64,000 bases of DNA from Roseitalea porphyridii (GTDB lineage Bacteria > Pseudomonadota > Alphaproteobacteria > Rhizobiales > Rhizobiaceae): positions 2,666,001-2,730,000 of the forward strand of contig NZ_CP036532.1 in NCBI RefSeq assembly GCF_004331955.1, in the 5' to 3' direction. This document shows, one piece after another, positions 1 through 8,068 of this stretch (the stretch's first letter is position 1; the number at the start of each line of letters is the position of its first letter). The notes beneath the pieces were generated by a model. The model saw nothing but the letters and a program-made list of their open reading frames with translations, ran no database searches and was not told where the DNA came from. Position numbers and translations under genes: made by a program.

Positions 1-335
1 GCTGCCACACCGCGCTCGATCCTTCGGACGGTGATCCGGCCGGCTATCAGGTGCTCAAGAGCCATCCCGATCTGCCGCCGGACTGGGGCGACATCGCCAC
101 CTTCGCACGGGTTGAGCCCAAGCTGCCCGGTGTCGGCACCGCGCTGTTTGCCGCCACAAGCGCTTCTGCGCGCAGCAATCGCCTCGTCGCGATCAACGCG
201 ACCATCCGCGCCGACAATGCCGGCGGGCTCGCCTATTACGGCAAGATGGGCTTTCAGGACTACGCCGTCGAAAAGGATGTCCCGCTCGGCGACGGCACGC
301 CCGTCGACCGGATTTCACGACGCTTCATGCTGTAG
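1..335 (+). CDS. GNAT family N-acetyltransferase, 5' end missing
   Basis: The frame is open from the window edge (codons start at base 3) to a TAG at 333-335, so the true start lies upstream. The visible 110 residues hold the C-terminal half of a GNAT fold: the stretch around VGTALFAA resembles the acetyl-CoA pyrophosphate-binding loop, followed by INATIRADNAGGLAYYGKMGF, the usual asparagine, N-x-G and Y-x-x-x-G-F pattern of strand beta5 and the last helix. The substrate cannot be told. A GTG at 51 could be read as a start but would cut into the fold, so it is not used. Confidence 0.7.
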   Translation, partial: CHTALDPSDGDPAGYQVLKSHPDLPPDWGDIATFARVEPKLPGVGTALFAATSASARSNRLVAINATIRADNAGGLAYYGKMGFQDYAVEKDVPLGDGTPVDRISRRFML

Positions 336-398
336 TCGGCAGGAGGCTTCCGCCCCCACCCTGTCGCGCCCGGCATGAGTGTCTGCGGATGGACATCG

Positions 399-430
399 TT
401 GCGGCGCACGAATGCTGTGCATATATTCGT
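399..430 (+). promoter_or_regulatory. Promoter and dyad operator of the first vapBC locus
   Basis: TTGCGG at 399-404 and TATATT at 422-427 are separated by 17 bases, which predicts a transcript start near 434, just upstream of the GGAGG at 438-442. An inverted repeat ACGAAT (408-413) / ATTCGT (425-430) straddles the -10 element, the expected place for autorepression by the VapB-VapC complex. Inferred from spacing only. Confidence 0.5.
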
Positions 431-451
431 GACCATCGGAGGAATGGCATC

Positions 452-724
452 ATGGAAAGCACCAGGGAACGCGCGGCGTTCACCTTGTCGGCGGCGATCA
501 AGTCGGAACTCGAAAAGGCTGTGCCCAAGAGCAAGCGTTCGCGCTTTGTCGAGCAAGCCATTGCCGACGCGCTGATGGAGCGCGCAAGGCAGAGGGCGCG
601 GGACGCCATCCGATCCGCACCGGCCTATCCGGTGCGCGGCGGGGACAGCATCGCCACGCTTCATCGCATCCGGGCCGAGCGCGATCGTGATCTCGTCCAT
701 CGCTCCGACCTCGGACCGACATGA
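452..724 (+). CDS. VapB-type ribbon-helix-helix antitoxin
   Basis: 90-residue protein. Residues 8-45 have the strand-helix-helix pattern of RHH antitoxins (AFTLSAAI, then KSKRSRFVEQAI), and the C-terminal half is charged and probably unstructured, as expected for the part that wraps the toxin. The ATG at 452 is chosen over an upstream in-frame start at 389 because GGAGG at 438-442 sits nine bases before it. Its stop overlaps the next gene's ATG by four bases (ATGA at 721-724), so the two are translationally coupled. It should neutralise the adjacent PIN toxin and repress the shared promoter. Confidence 0.75.
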   Translation: MESTRERAAFTLSAAIKSELEKAVPKSKRSRFVEQAIADALMERARQRARDAIRSAPAYPVRGGDSIATLHRIRAERDRDLVHRSDLGPT

Positions 725-1146
725 TCGTCATCGACGCCTCGGTCTTCAACAAGCTGTTCCTGCAGGAACCCGACCGGGAACTCGCCGTGGCCCTGTTCGA
801 TACCGCGTTGCGCGATCAGACGCCGCTTCTCGCGCCGGACCTGATCGTGCACGAGGCTCTGGCCGTCGCCTTGCATTACGAGGTTCCCTCGCATGTCGTC
901 TTCGATTTGCTCGAGCCCTTCACCGACGCCGGCATGCGCCTGCTGCGGCCGACGCGTGCGGTCGCCGGACGCGCTTTCGCCATGGCGCAAGGCGAAGGGC
1001 GACCGTCGTTGCAGGATTGCATCTATCACGCCGTCGCGCTTGTGGAGGGCGGCACGTTCGTAACCGCCGACGAGCGGCATGTCCGCAAGACCGCGCATCA
1101 CGGTTCCGTCGCGCTGCTGCGCGAGTGGAATGGGACCGCTGGCTGA
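721..1146 (+). CDS. vapC: VapC-type PIN-domain ribonuclease toxin
   Basis: 141 residues, normal for VapC. The PIN acidic residues are all visible: Asp5 in VIDASV, Glu45 in IVHEA, Asp99 in LQDCIYHA and Asp117 in TADERH. PIN toxins are Mg-dependent endoribonucleases that usually cut tRNA or rRNA loops. The gene overlaps its antitoxin gene by four bases. The target RNA cannot be predicted. All catalytic residues are present, so the toxin is probably active. Confidence 0.85.
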   Translation: MIVIDASVFNKLFLQEPDRELAVALFDTALRDQTPLLAPDLIVHEALAVALHYEVPSHVVFDLLEPFTDAGMRLLRPTRAVAGRAFAMAQGEGRPSLQDCIYHAVALVEGGTFVTADERHVRKTAHHGSVALLREWNGTAG

Positions 1147-1155
1147 GGCGACGAA

Positions 1156-1926
1156 TCAGGCCGAGTCGGCGGCGACCTGGCACCGGTCCAATGCCAACAG
1201 AAACCGCTTCACCGCGCCCTCCATGCCGAATTCGAGCGCATCGGCCGTCAGCCCGTGGCCGATCGACACTTCGGCAAGATCCGGCACCGCCGCGACGAGC
1301 CCCGGCAAATTGGCGACCGTCAGGTCGTGGCCGGCGTTGACCCCGAGCCCGGCGGCGCGCGCCGCATCGGCGGTCCGCCGCAGCAGATCGACCTGCGCGG
1401 CAGCCTCGGCGGCGCTGTCGTGGCAGGCGCCGTAGGGGCCGGTGTAGAGTTCGACCCGGTCGGTGCCGGTCGCAAGCGCCGCCGCGATCCCCTCTTCGCC
1501 CGCATCGGGATCGCAGAACAGCGACACGCGCATGCCCCGCCCCTTCAGCCGCTGCACGCAATCGCGCAGGAAGTTGCCCTGCCCGGCGAAATCCCAGCCA
1601 TGGTCGGAGGTGGCCTGGTTCGGATCGTCGGGCACGAGCGTGACCTGCTCGGGCGCGTTGGCCTCGACCAGATCGAGAAACGCCTCCGACGGGTAGCCCT
1701 CGATGTTGAACTCGGCGTCGGGGAACCAATCGTCGATCAGCGCCCTTATCTGGGGCAGGTCGGAGAAGCGCACATGCCGCTCGTCGGGCCTTGGGTGCAC
1801 CGTCAGCCCGTGCGCCCCGGCCTGGAGTGCGATGCGGCCCAGATGCGTCACCGACGGCCACGGCAGGTCGCGCCGGTTCCGCAGAAGCGCCACGGCGTTC
1901 AGGTTGACGGACAGATGGGTGGGCAA
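1156..1926 (-). CDS. pdxJ: Pyridoxine 5'-phosphate synthase
   Basis: 256 residues, matching the PdxJ family. It condenses 1-deoxyxylulose 5-phosphate with 3-amino-2-oxopropyl phosphate, the last ring-forming step of DXP-dependent vitamin B6 synthesis, in the cytoplasm. The family's signature parts are present: [15 protein letters not shown] at the N-terminus, the catalytic His44 in [11 protein letters not shown], Glu76 in FNIEGYP, and the NAGHDLT loop near residue 197. The start is a TTG at 1926, supported by GGAGG a few bases upstream and by the near-perfect match of the following residues to PdxJ N-termini. Transcribed convergently with vapC. Confidence 0.93.
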   Translation of the reverse strand: MPTHLSVNLNAVALLRNRRDLPWPSVTHLGRIALQAGAHGLTVHPRPDERHVRFSDLPQIRALIDDWFPDAEFNIEGYPSEAFLDLVEANAPEQVTLVPDDPNQATSDHGWDFAGQGNFLRDCVQRLKGRGMRVSLFCDPDAGEEGIAAALATGTDRVELYTGPYGACHDSAAEAAAQVDLLRRTADAARAAGLGVNAGHDLTVANLPGLVAAVPDLAEVSIGHGLTADALEFGMEGAVKRFLLALDRCQVAADSA

Positions 1927-2035
1927 GGCGGGCCTCCGACCAAAGATTCCGGCGGCTTGATATAGCGCAATGCCGCTCGCGGCCAGCCATATCAGTTTTC
2001 CGCTTCATGGCCGGCACCAAATCTCGGAGCGCGCG

Positions 2036-2809
2036 ATGATCACAGTCGAACCCCTGTCGCCCGGCGTGCTGTCGCTCGACGTGACCGGCAAGCTCGACAA
2101 GGGCGATATCGAACATGCCATCACCGAACTCGAGGCTGCGCGCGAGGAGCACGACGAGATCAGCCTCGTCGTCGATCTGAGCGGCTTTGCCGGCATGACG
2201 GCCGAGGCGCTGATCGCCGACCTGCGCTACGGCTTTTCACACATCAACGATCTGGGCCACTACCGGCGGATCGCCGTGATCACCGGTCATGACTGGATCG
2301 AGACGCTGATCCGGCTTGAGGGCAAGGTGTTCCGCACGCTCGACATCCGCTGCTTCAAGCCCGACGAACGCCAGAACGCGCGCGCCTTCGCCAACGGCAT
2401 GGACGTGCCCCCGCCCAGGCACAAACCGGCGATCGTGCGGGTGCCCACCGACCGCGCCAACATGCTCGCCTTCCGCATCACCGACAAGGTGCGCGCATCC
2501 GACGCCAAGGCGATCATGGGCTTTCTGAAGGACACCTATACGCGCCATGACAAGATCGACCTGATGGTGATCATCGAGGAACTGGAAGGCTTCGACCCGG
2601 CGATCCTGTTCGACACGGGCACCTGGAGCGCCAAGGCGCAGAGCCTGTCCCATGTCGGCCGCTACGCGGTGGTCGGCGGACCGGACTATGTGCGCCGCAC
2701 GGCCGGGTTCCTGGGCGCCTTCATGCCGGTCGAGATCAAGGCGTTCGAGCGCGACGAGGAAGAGGCGGCCTGGGCCTGGCTCAACGCCGCCCCGCTGCTG
2801 GCGGCCTAG
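2036..2809 (+). CDS. Two-repeat STAS/SpoIIAA-like protein
   Basis: 257 residues built from two similar halves (about 1-120 and 125-257), each with the strand-helix pattern of the SpoIIAA-like STAS domain: VLSLDVTGKLDKGDIEHAI with ISLVVDLSGF in the first, MLAFRITDKVRASDAKAIM with IDLMVIIEEL in the second. Single-domain relatives bind lipids or act in signalling; no enzyme activity is evident. The ATG at 2036 is preferred to one at 1970 because GGAG at 2026-2029 lies six bases ahead. It stands alone and points away from pdxJ. The function is not known. Confidence 0.65.
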   Translation: MITVEPLSPGVLSLDVTGKLDKGDIEHAITELEAAREEHDEISLVVDLSGFAGMTAEALIADLRYGFSHINDLGHYRRIAVITGHDWIETLIRLEGKVFRTLDIRCFKPDERQNARAFANGMDVPPPRHKPAIVRVPTDRANMLAFRITDKVRASDAKAIMGFLKDTYTRHDKIDLMVIIEELEGFDPAILFDTGTWSAKAQSLSHVGRYAVVGGPDYVRRTAGFLGAFMPVEIKAFERDEEEAAWAWLNAAPLLAA

Positions 2810-2918
2810 AAGGGCGCTCGCGCGCCTTCGCTCTTTGTTGGACCAGTAAGGCGCTCCAGGTCCCTGCCTTTTCGCAGTTGCGGACGCGAAACCGGTTCCC
2901 GCCTTCGCTGGAACGGCC

Positions 2919-4046
2919 CTATCGCACGATCGTCAGCGTCTCGGCGGCGCGCGTGACGGCGGTGTAGAGCCAGCGGTCGCGCATGTCGCGGAAGGCGAAG
3001 CTCTCGTCGAAGACCATAACATTGTCCCACTGCGAGCCCTGCGCCTTGTGCACGGTCAGCGCGTAGCCATAGTCGAAATCGTCGTGCCGGCGCTTGAGCT
3101 GCCAGGGCACCTCCTCGTCGGGATTATCGAAGGCCGCCTTGAGCAGCCTGATCTTGGCAACGCCCCGGTCGGTGTCGCCATCGTCGGGCGCGACCAAGAG
3201 GTTCACGCTCGGCTTGGAGCCGGGCGCCGATGCGGTCATCACCTTCCACAGCGACCCGTTCAGCAGCCCCTTTGCCGGATCGTTCCTGAGGCACACCAGC
3301 TTGTCGCCGGCCTGCGGATAACGCGCGTCGAACCCGGCAAGCTGCCGCAGGCGCTGATTGTAGCGCCGCCGTGTCCGGTTGATGCCGACCAGCACCTGGT
3401 CGGCCGCCTTCACCATGTCCGTGTCCAGATCGTTCTTGCCGATCACCTGGGCGGTGCCATAGTCGCCATGCATCAGTTCGCGCCCCTCGCGCACGTCCAT
3501 CGCCAGCCGCACGATCGGGTTCTCGGCCGCCTGCCGGTGGATTTCCGTCAGCAGGAAATCGGGCTCGGCATCGGTGAAGAAGCCGCCCCCCGAGATCGGC
3601 GGCAACTGCCCCGGATCGCCGAGCACAAGCACGGGCGTGCCGAAGCTCAGAAGATCGCGCGCCAGTTCCTCGCCGACCATCGAGCATTCGTCGACGATGA
3701 CGAGCTTGGCGCGGGCGATGTCCGACTGCCGGTTGAGCGCGAAGGTCGGCGCCATGCCCGTCTTGCCGGTCACCTCGTCGGTCACCGCCTCCTCGCCGCG
3801 CGGCCGGTAGATCAGCGAATGGATCGTCTTGGCGTTGGAGGCGCCCTTGGCGCGCATCACCTGCGCCGCCTTGCCGGTGAAGGCGGCGAACTGCACGGTG
3901 CCGTCGACCCCTTCGGCGAAGTGCCGCGCCAGCGTGGTCTTGCCGGTTCCCGCATAGCCGAACAGGCGGAACAGCGGGCTGTCGCCGCGCTTGAGCCAGT
4001 CGGCGACCGCCTTCAGCGCATCATCCTGTTGCGGGGAAAGCTGCAT
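2919..4046 (-). CDS. RecD-like ATP-dependent DNA helicase (SF1B)
   Basis: 375 residues. Walker A is GYAGTGKTT (30-38), motif II is VIVDEC (117-121), motif III is GDPGQLPP (143-150), and motifs V/VI are ALTVHKAQGSQWD and the C-terminal YTAVTRAAETL. This is the compact RecD/Dda-type core without the extra N-terminal domains of RecD or RecD2; similar free-standing helicases are common in alphaproteobacteria and are usually annotated as AAA or UvrD_C_2 proteins. The MQLSPQQ start at 4046 is chosen over 4133 because similarity begins there. Its cellular role (repair, replication restart or plasmid biology) is not evident from neighbours. Confidence 0.85.
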   Translation of the reverse strand: MQLSPQQDDALKAVADWLKRGDSPLFRLFGYAGTGKTTLARHFAEGVDGTVQFAAFTGKAAQVMRAKGASNAKTIHSLIYRPRGEEAVTDEVTGKTGMAPTFALNRQSDIARAKLVIVDECSMVGEELARDLLSFGTPVLVLGDPGQLPPISGGGFFTDAEPDFLLTEIHRQAAENPIVRLAMDVREGRELMHGDYGTAQVIGKNDLDTDMVKAADQVLVGINRTRRRYNQRLRQLAGFDARYPQAGDKLVCLRNDPAKGLLNGSLWKVMTASAPGSKPSVNLLVAPDDGDTDRGVAKIRLLKAAFDNPDEEVPWQLKRRHDDFDYGYALTVHKAQGSQWDNVMVFDESFAFRDMRDRWLYTAVTRAAETLTIVR

Positions 4047-4328
4047 GGACCGGATGTAGGGGATTCGACCGATGGAGGAAAACGGAAAAGGCGGTTGTGG
4101 GAAAGGCCGGTCGCTTGCGTGAAGCGCTGCCAAGCACTCAGATCATCTCTGGCCGGCCATGACCGCGACACAGATCGGACATCCGACCGTCACTCCTAGA
4201 GCGACATCTCACCCCTCCCCCGCCCTGTGACCGTTCGCACGGCCATCGCGCCCCATTTCCCTCATGCTCGCTCCCAATCGCGCGGTGGCACGTGCCGCCG
4301 CGGCAAACAGCAAAGATTGGAACGAGCC

Positions 4329-4802
4329 ATGAACCGCATTCTCTTCCCCCTTCTTGCCTCCGCCCTCGCCGTGGCCGCTGTTCCGGCATCGGCGCAGGAG
4401 ATCGACGGCGTCTCGGTGGAAATCCGCACCGGCGGCGACGATCTGCGCGGCAATGACGACAACGCCTTTGCCTCGATCTGGTCATACCGGTCCGACGGGC
4501 GCCAGCGCGGCATCCGCCGTCAGGTCAATGTCAGCGACCGGCGGATCAAGGACTACACGACGACCCGGGTCTACTTCGACACGCCCGACGGCACCGAAGT
4601 CGACGACATCACCTTGTTCATTCTCGATGTGGAGGGGTTCTCGGGCGGGTTTGACGGCGACAACTGGAATGTCGATGCCATCCGCATCACCGCCATCAAG
4701 GACGGCATCACCGTCAAGGAATACATGAACGAGTTCGCCAATCCGCTGATCCGCTTCACCGGCGACGTGCATTCCTACAGCCGCGATTTGCGGGTGCGCT
4801 GA
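4329..4802 (+). CDS. Small secreted protein of unknown function
   Basis: 157 residues with a clear Sec signal peptide (positively charged start, hydrophobic 4-20, ASA cleavage site after residue 22). The mature part is rich in Asp, Gly and Thr and has alternating strands (VSVEIRTGG, TRVYFDTPDG, ITLFILDVEG), suggesting a beta-sandwich. The final third (WNVDAIRIT) resembles PLAT-like or carbohydrate-binding sandwiches, but I cannot name a family. The ATG at 4329 is chosen because the signal peptide starts there. No operon partner: the upstream gene is divergent and the downstream one convergent. Confidence 0.6.
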   Translation: MNRILFPLLASALAVAAVPASAQEIDGVSVEIRTGGDDLRGNDDNAFASIWSYRSDGRQRGIRRQVNVSDRRIKDYTTTRVYFDTPDGTEVDDITLFILDVEGFSGGFDGDNWNVDAIRITAIKDGITVKEYMNEFANPLIRFTGDVHSYSRDLRVR

Positions 4803-4835
4803 CCAGCAAATGCAGGGGCAACCGGCGCCCGAAGC

Positions 4836-4864
4836 ATCCGCCGCACCAATCGTGGGCGGCGGAT
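4836..4864. terminator. Possible bidirectional hairpin between convergent genes
   Basis: ATCCGCCGC (4836-4844) and GCGGCGGAT (4856-4864) form a perfect 9-bp stem with an 11-base loop between the stop codons of the secreted-protein gene and ilvH. No T-run follows on either strand, so a role in 3'-end protection or Rho-dependent ending is as likely as intrinsic termination. Confidence 0.4.
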
Positions 4865-4877
4865 CGCCTGGCCTGAA

Positions 4878-5450
4878 CTACATCGCCTCGCGGCCGCGGC
4901 GCATCGCCGCCACGCCGGTGCGGCACACCTCGATCAGGCCGAGCGGGGCCATGATCGCGATGAACTGCTCGACCTTGTTGGTCCGGCCGGTCAGTTCGAA
5001 CACGAAGTGATCGACATTGGCGTCGATCACGTTCGCCTTGAAGGCGTCTGCCAGCCGCAGCGCCTCGAGCCGGTTCTCGCCGGCCCCGCGCACCTTGATC
5101 AGCGCAAGCTCGCGCTCGAGCGGCTTCTCGTAGCCCTCCTCGCGCGCGATCACCGTCAGATCGTCGACCCGGTGGACCGGCACCATGCGTTCGAGCTGGG
5201 TCCTGATCTGCTCCATCACCTGCGGCGTGCCGCGCGTGACGATGGTGATCCGCGACAGGTGCTTTTCGTGCTCGGTCTCCGAGACCGTCAGGCTCTCGAT
5301 GTTGTAGCCCCGACCGGAAAACAGGCCGATCACGCGCGCCAGAACGCCCGGCTCGTTGTCGACCAGCACCGCGAGCGTGTGCACCTCGGGCGCCGCCGTG
5401 TCCTTGGTGATGAAATAGGCCGAGGCCGGCTCTTCCTGCGGTTCGCTCAT
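4878..5450 (-). CDS. ilvH: Acetolactate synthase small (regulatory) subunit
   Basis: 190 residues. The N-terminal ACT domain is plain (VHTLAVLVDNEPGVLARVIG near 25-45, then GRGYNIESL), followed by the C-terminal ACT-like half ending in MAPLGLIEVCRTGV. IlvH activates the IlvB catalytic subunit and gives it valine feedback sensitivity. The start at 5450 (MSEPQEE) has GGGGAAG six bases upstream and gives a short N-terminal extension relative to enterobacterial IlvH, as is usual in Rhizobiales. Here ilvH is separated from ilvB by about 2.6 kb holding a DMT exporter and an opposing gene, so it must have its own promoter, whereas the two are normally adjacent. Confidence 0.93.
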   Translation of the reverse strand: MSEPQEEPASAYFITKDTAAPEVHTLAVLVDNEPGVLARVIGLFSGRGYNIESLTVSETEHEKHLSRITIVTRGTPQVMEQIRTQLERMVPVHRVDDLTVIAREEGYEKPLERELALIKVRGAGENRLEALRLADAFKANVIDANVDHFVFELTGRTNKVEQFIAIMAPLGLIEVCRTGVAAMRRGREAM

Positions 5451-5648
5451 CGTCGTCTTCCCCATGCATCGGGCCGGCCGTCTTTGGCAGGCTTTCCGGC
5501 CCCGTTCAAGCGTACCCAATTTTTTTCGGGGCAAGTCTGAACCATTCGGGCGCCCACGAATTGCAATGGCAGAACCTCATGCGGCGCGTCGGCCGTCTGG
5601 ACCGATCCCGGCGCGGCCCGCGCCGCGACAAAGGAACAGGAGGAGACC

Positions 5649-7061
5649 GTGAAACCCATTCTTACGACCACTGCGAGCGCCCTGGCGCTGGCGCTGACAT
5701 TCGGCCCGGCGACGGCGCAGCAGACTTCCGACGAGCTCAACCGCGGCGTCATCGACGCCTGCCGTGCGATCCTGGACGCGCAAGCCAATGCTTCGGCCGA
5801 CCGGAACATGATGAACGGCAACGGCAATGGCGAAAACGGCCTGCGCGCCGACGCCGGCATCCAGCCCGGCGAGCAGATTCCGCAAACCGTTCCGGACTAT
5901 CCGAACGACGCCCAGGCCGCCGAGGCGATGGCCCAGACCGGCAACGAGATCGACCCGCTCGACAACCTTCAGAACCCCGGCGAGCAGATCGCCTCGACCA
6001 CGCAGCCGAACGATGCCGCGACGACCTCGACCAACCGCCAGATCGACATGCAGGCCGGTCAAGGCACCGTCGCCAAACGGTACCGTTCGGCCGGCGAAGG
6101 CTTCGACAACCCGGGCCGGATCGAGACCGAAGCCGGCGCCGCGAGCGTCGACGCGGCCCAGGGCACCATCGCCGACCGTTACGTGCCGATCTATGGCGGC
6201 GACGAAGACCAGCGTTCCGCCGATGCGGGGCCGGTCGAGCGACCCGACCGCGACATGGTCGACCACCAGAACGGCAGCTTCGACGCCGCCCGCGACGGCC
6301 GCGCCCAGGAGGGCCCGATCGCCGAGACCTATGACGATTTCGCAGCCACGATCGACCAGCCGGGCGGCCGGCAGGCCGACGACACAAATCCGCTGCGCGA
6401 AGGCAGTGAGATGATCAGTGAAGGGCTGACCGCCGTCGAGCCGGGACTGAACCAGCAGGCCGATCGCGGTGATCTCGACCCCGTCACCAATGGCGAGGAC
6501 GCGATGAACGGCGGCGCGACCGCAATGGGCGAACCCGACAGCGGGCCGATCCCGGCCGAACGCGACCAGACCGATCTGGTCGAGCGGGACCGGACGGCCA
6601 CCTCCGAACGCGACCGGCAGATGGCGCGCAACGGTTCCGATCGGGCACAGCCCGCACCGACGGACCGCCGCTCGGTCCAGCGTGCCTACCAGGTCGCCTC
6701 GGCTGTCGTGCCGCATGTCCGGTTCAGCGGCTGGCAGCGCACCAATGAAGGCGGCAGCGCCTACGTCTTCGCAGGCGTCAATCGGGTCACCGGCCGTCCG
6801 ACGGCCATCTACATGACCGATGGAGCCAGGGTGAACGAGATCCGCGAGCGCATTCCGCTGCGCGCCGTGCCGACGGATCTGCGTCGCACGATCGGCAGCG
6901 AGATCGAGGGGCTTCGCGTCTCGTCGGTCGCCCGCAGCCTGCGCAGTGATTTCGACGTCTACTACGAGTTCGACGGCATTCTGCGGTCGGGCCGCCCGGT
7001 GGCGATCGAAATCCGCGCCGATGGCGAGGACTTCACCATGAACGCGCCGACCAACAGCTGA
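5649..7061 (+). CDS. Secreted acidic protein with internal repeats
   Basis: 470 residues starting at GTG 5649 behind AGGAGGAG. A Sec signal peptide covers residues 1-23 (cleavage after ATA). Residues 50-325 are low-complexity and rich in Asp, Arg, Gln, Ala and Gly, with three spaced copies of a short motif: QGTVAKRY (138-145), QGTIADRY (171-178) and EGPIAETY (221-228). Residues from about 330 onward look folded (VVPHVRFSGWQRTNEGG, then YYEFDGILRSGRPVAIEIRADG) and resemble a small beta-rich PepSY-like domain. I do not recognise the family. It interrupts the usual ilvB-ilvH pair and ends in its own terminator, so it is a single-gene unit. Confidence 0.65.
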   Translation: MKPILTTTASALALALTFGPATAQQTSDELNRGVIDACRAILDAQANASADRNMMNGNGNGENGLRADAGIQPGEQIPQTVPDYPNDAQAAEAMAQTGNEIDPLDNLQNPGEQIASTTQPNDAATTSTNRQIDMQAGQGTVAKRYRSAGEGFDNPGRIETEAGAASVDAAQGTIADRYVPIYGGDEDQRSADAGPVERPDRDMVDHQNGSFDAARDGRAQEGPIAETYDDFAATIDQPGGRQADDTNPLREGSEMISEGLTAVEPGLNQQADRGDLDPVTNGEDAMNGGATAMGEPDSGPIPAERDQTDLVERDRTATSERDRQMARNGSDRAQPAPTDRRSVQRAYQVASAVVPHVRFSGWQRTNEGGSAYVFAGVNRVTGRPTAIYMTDGARVNEIRERIPLRAVPTDLRRTIGSEIEGLRVSSVARSLRSDFDVYYEFDGILRSGRPVAIEIRADGEDFTMNAPTNS

Positions 7062-7089
7062 TCCACCGTTCCCTCCCCCGGGACAACTC

Positions 7090-7121
7090 CCCCCGGCAGC
7101 CTCGCTGTCGGGGGCTTTTTT
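7090..7121 (+). terminator. Intrinsic terminator after the secreted repeat protein
   Basis: An 11-bp stem (7090-7100 with 7104-7114, one G-T pair) closed by CTC is followed by C and six T's at 7116-7121. It lies 29 bases past the stop codon at 7061. This is the clearest intrinsic terminator in the window. Confidence 0.85.
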
Positions 7122-7126
7122 GTCGG

Positions 7127-8047
7127 TCAGGCGGGCGGCTGAAGGGCCCCCTCGCGCCTGCGCCGCGTGCCCAGCCGGGCCACGACGACGCCGGAGACGA
7201 TGATGACGAGCGCCGCGAGCGCGTTCCAGCCCGGCCGTTCGCCGGCGAACAGCACGCCCACGAACACGCCGGCGAGCGGCACCAGCAGGTTGATCTGGCC
7301 GAAGAAGGACGCGCCCTGCCGCTCGATGATGGCGAACATGAACAGCGCGCCAAGCGCCGAGGGGAACACGCCCAGCGCCAGCAGCGCCATCACCGATTGG
7401 CTCGAGGGCGTCGCATCGAACGGCCGTTCGAGCCCGAACGCCGCCGGCACCAGAATGACGAGCGTCAGCGCGGTGATGTAGGCCATCAGCACCATGGGCG
7501 GGTGCCGCACGAGCTGCTTGACCGAAAGCGCGTTGATCCCGTAGGCGGTCGCCGCGACGAGCACGGCGAGCTGGCGCCACACATCCTTGCCGAACCCGTC
7601 GCGCAGTGCCGGCCAGAACAGGATCGCAAGACCGATCAGCCCGAGCGCGACACCGGCGATCTTGGGCACCGTCATCTTCTCGTCACGCGTCAGAAGATGC
7701 GCCAGCACAATCACGACGAGCGGCATGAACCCCATCAGGATCGCCGCCAGCCCGCTGTCGATCACCGCAACGCCCCAGTTGATCGCGGTGAACGGGATCA
7801 CGGTGCCCGTCGCCGCGCAGATCACCATGAAGACCAGATCGCGTGCCGTCGGCCGGAACAGCGGCCGGCGCAGGGCGAGCACCAGCCCGCACAGCAGCAG
7901 CGCGGCGAGGCCCTGACGGACGAGCGTGATCGTGATCGGCGGAAAATCGGCGACCGCGATCTTCGACAGAAGGAACGCGCTGCCCCAGATCAGCGACAGC
8001 GTGATCAGATGCGAATAGTCGACCGGACCGGGTGCCGGTTTGCTCAT
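7127..8047 (-). CDS. DMT-superfamily transporter (EamA family)
   Basis: 306 residues with ten predicted membrane segments in two EamA repeats (first about 10-140, second about 155-295). WGSAFLLSKIAV at 22-33 and the paired helices ending LALLALGVFPSALGALFMF are typical of EamA exporters. It starts 21 bases after the ilvB stop on the same strand and is probably co-transcribed with ilvB. Family members export amino acids or other metabolites; the position suggests branched-chain amino acids or a precursor, but that is inference from context. The next gene converges from the other side. Confidence 0.85.
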   Translation of the reverse strand: MSKPAPGPVDYSHLITLSLIWGSAFLLSKIAVADFPPITITLVRQGLAALLLCGLVLALRRPLFRPTARDLVFMVICAATGTVIPFTAINWGVAVIDSGLAAILMGFMPLVVIVLAHLLTRDEKMTVPKIAGVALGLIGLAILFWPALRDGFGKDVWRQLAVLVAATAYGINALSVKQLVRHPPMVLMAYITALTLVILVPAAFGLERPFDATPSSQSVMALLALGVFPSALGALFMFAIIERQGASFFGQINLLVPLAGVFVGVLFAGERPGWNALAALVIIVSGVVVARLGTRRRREGALQPPA

Positions 8048-8068
8048 GGGCGCGCGCCGACCCTCGGA

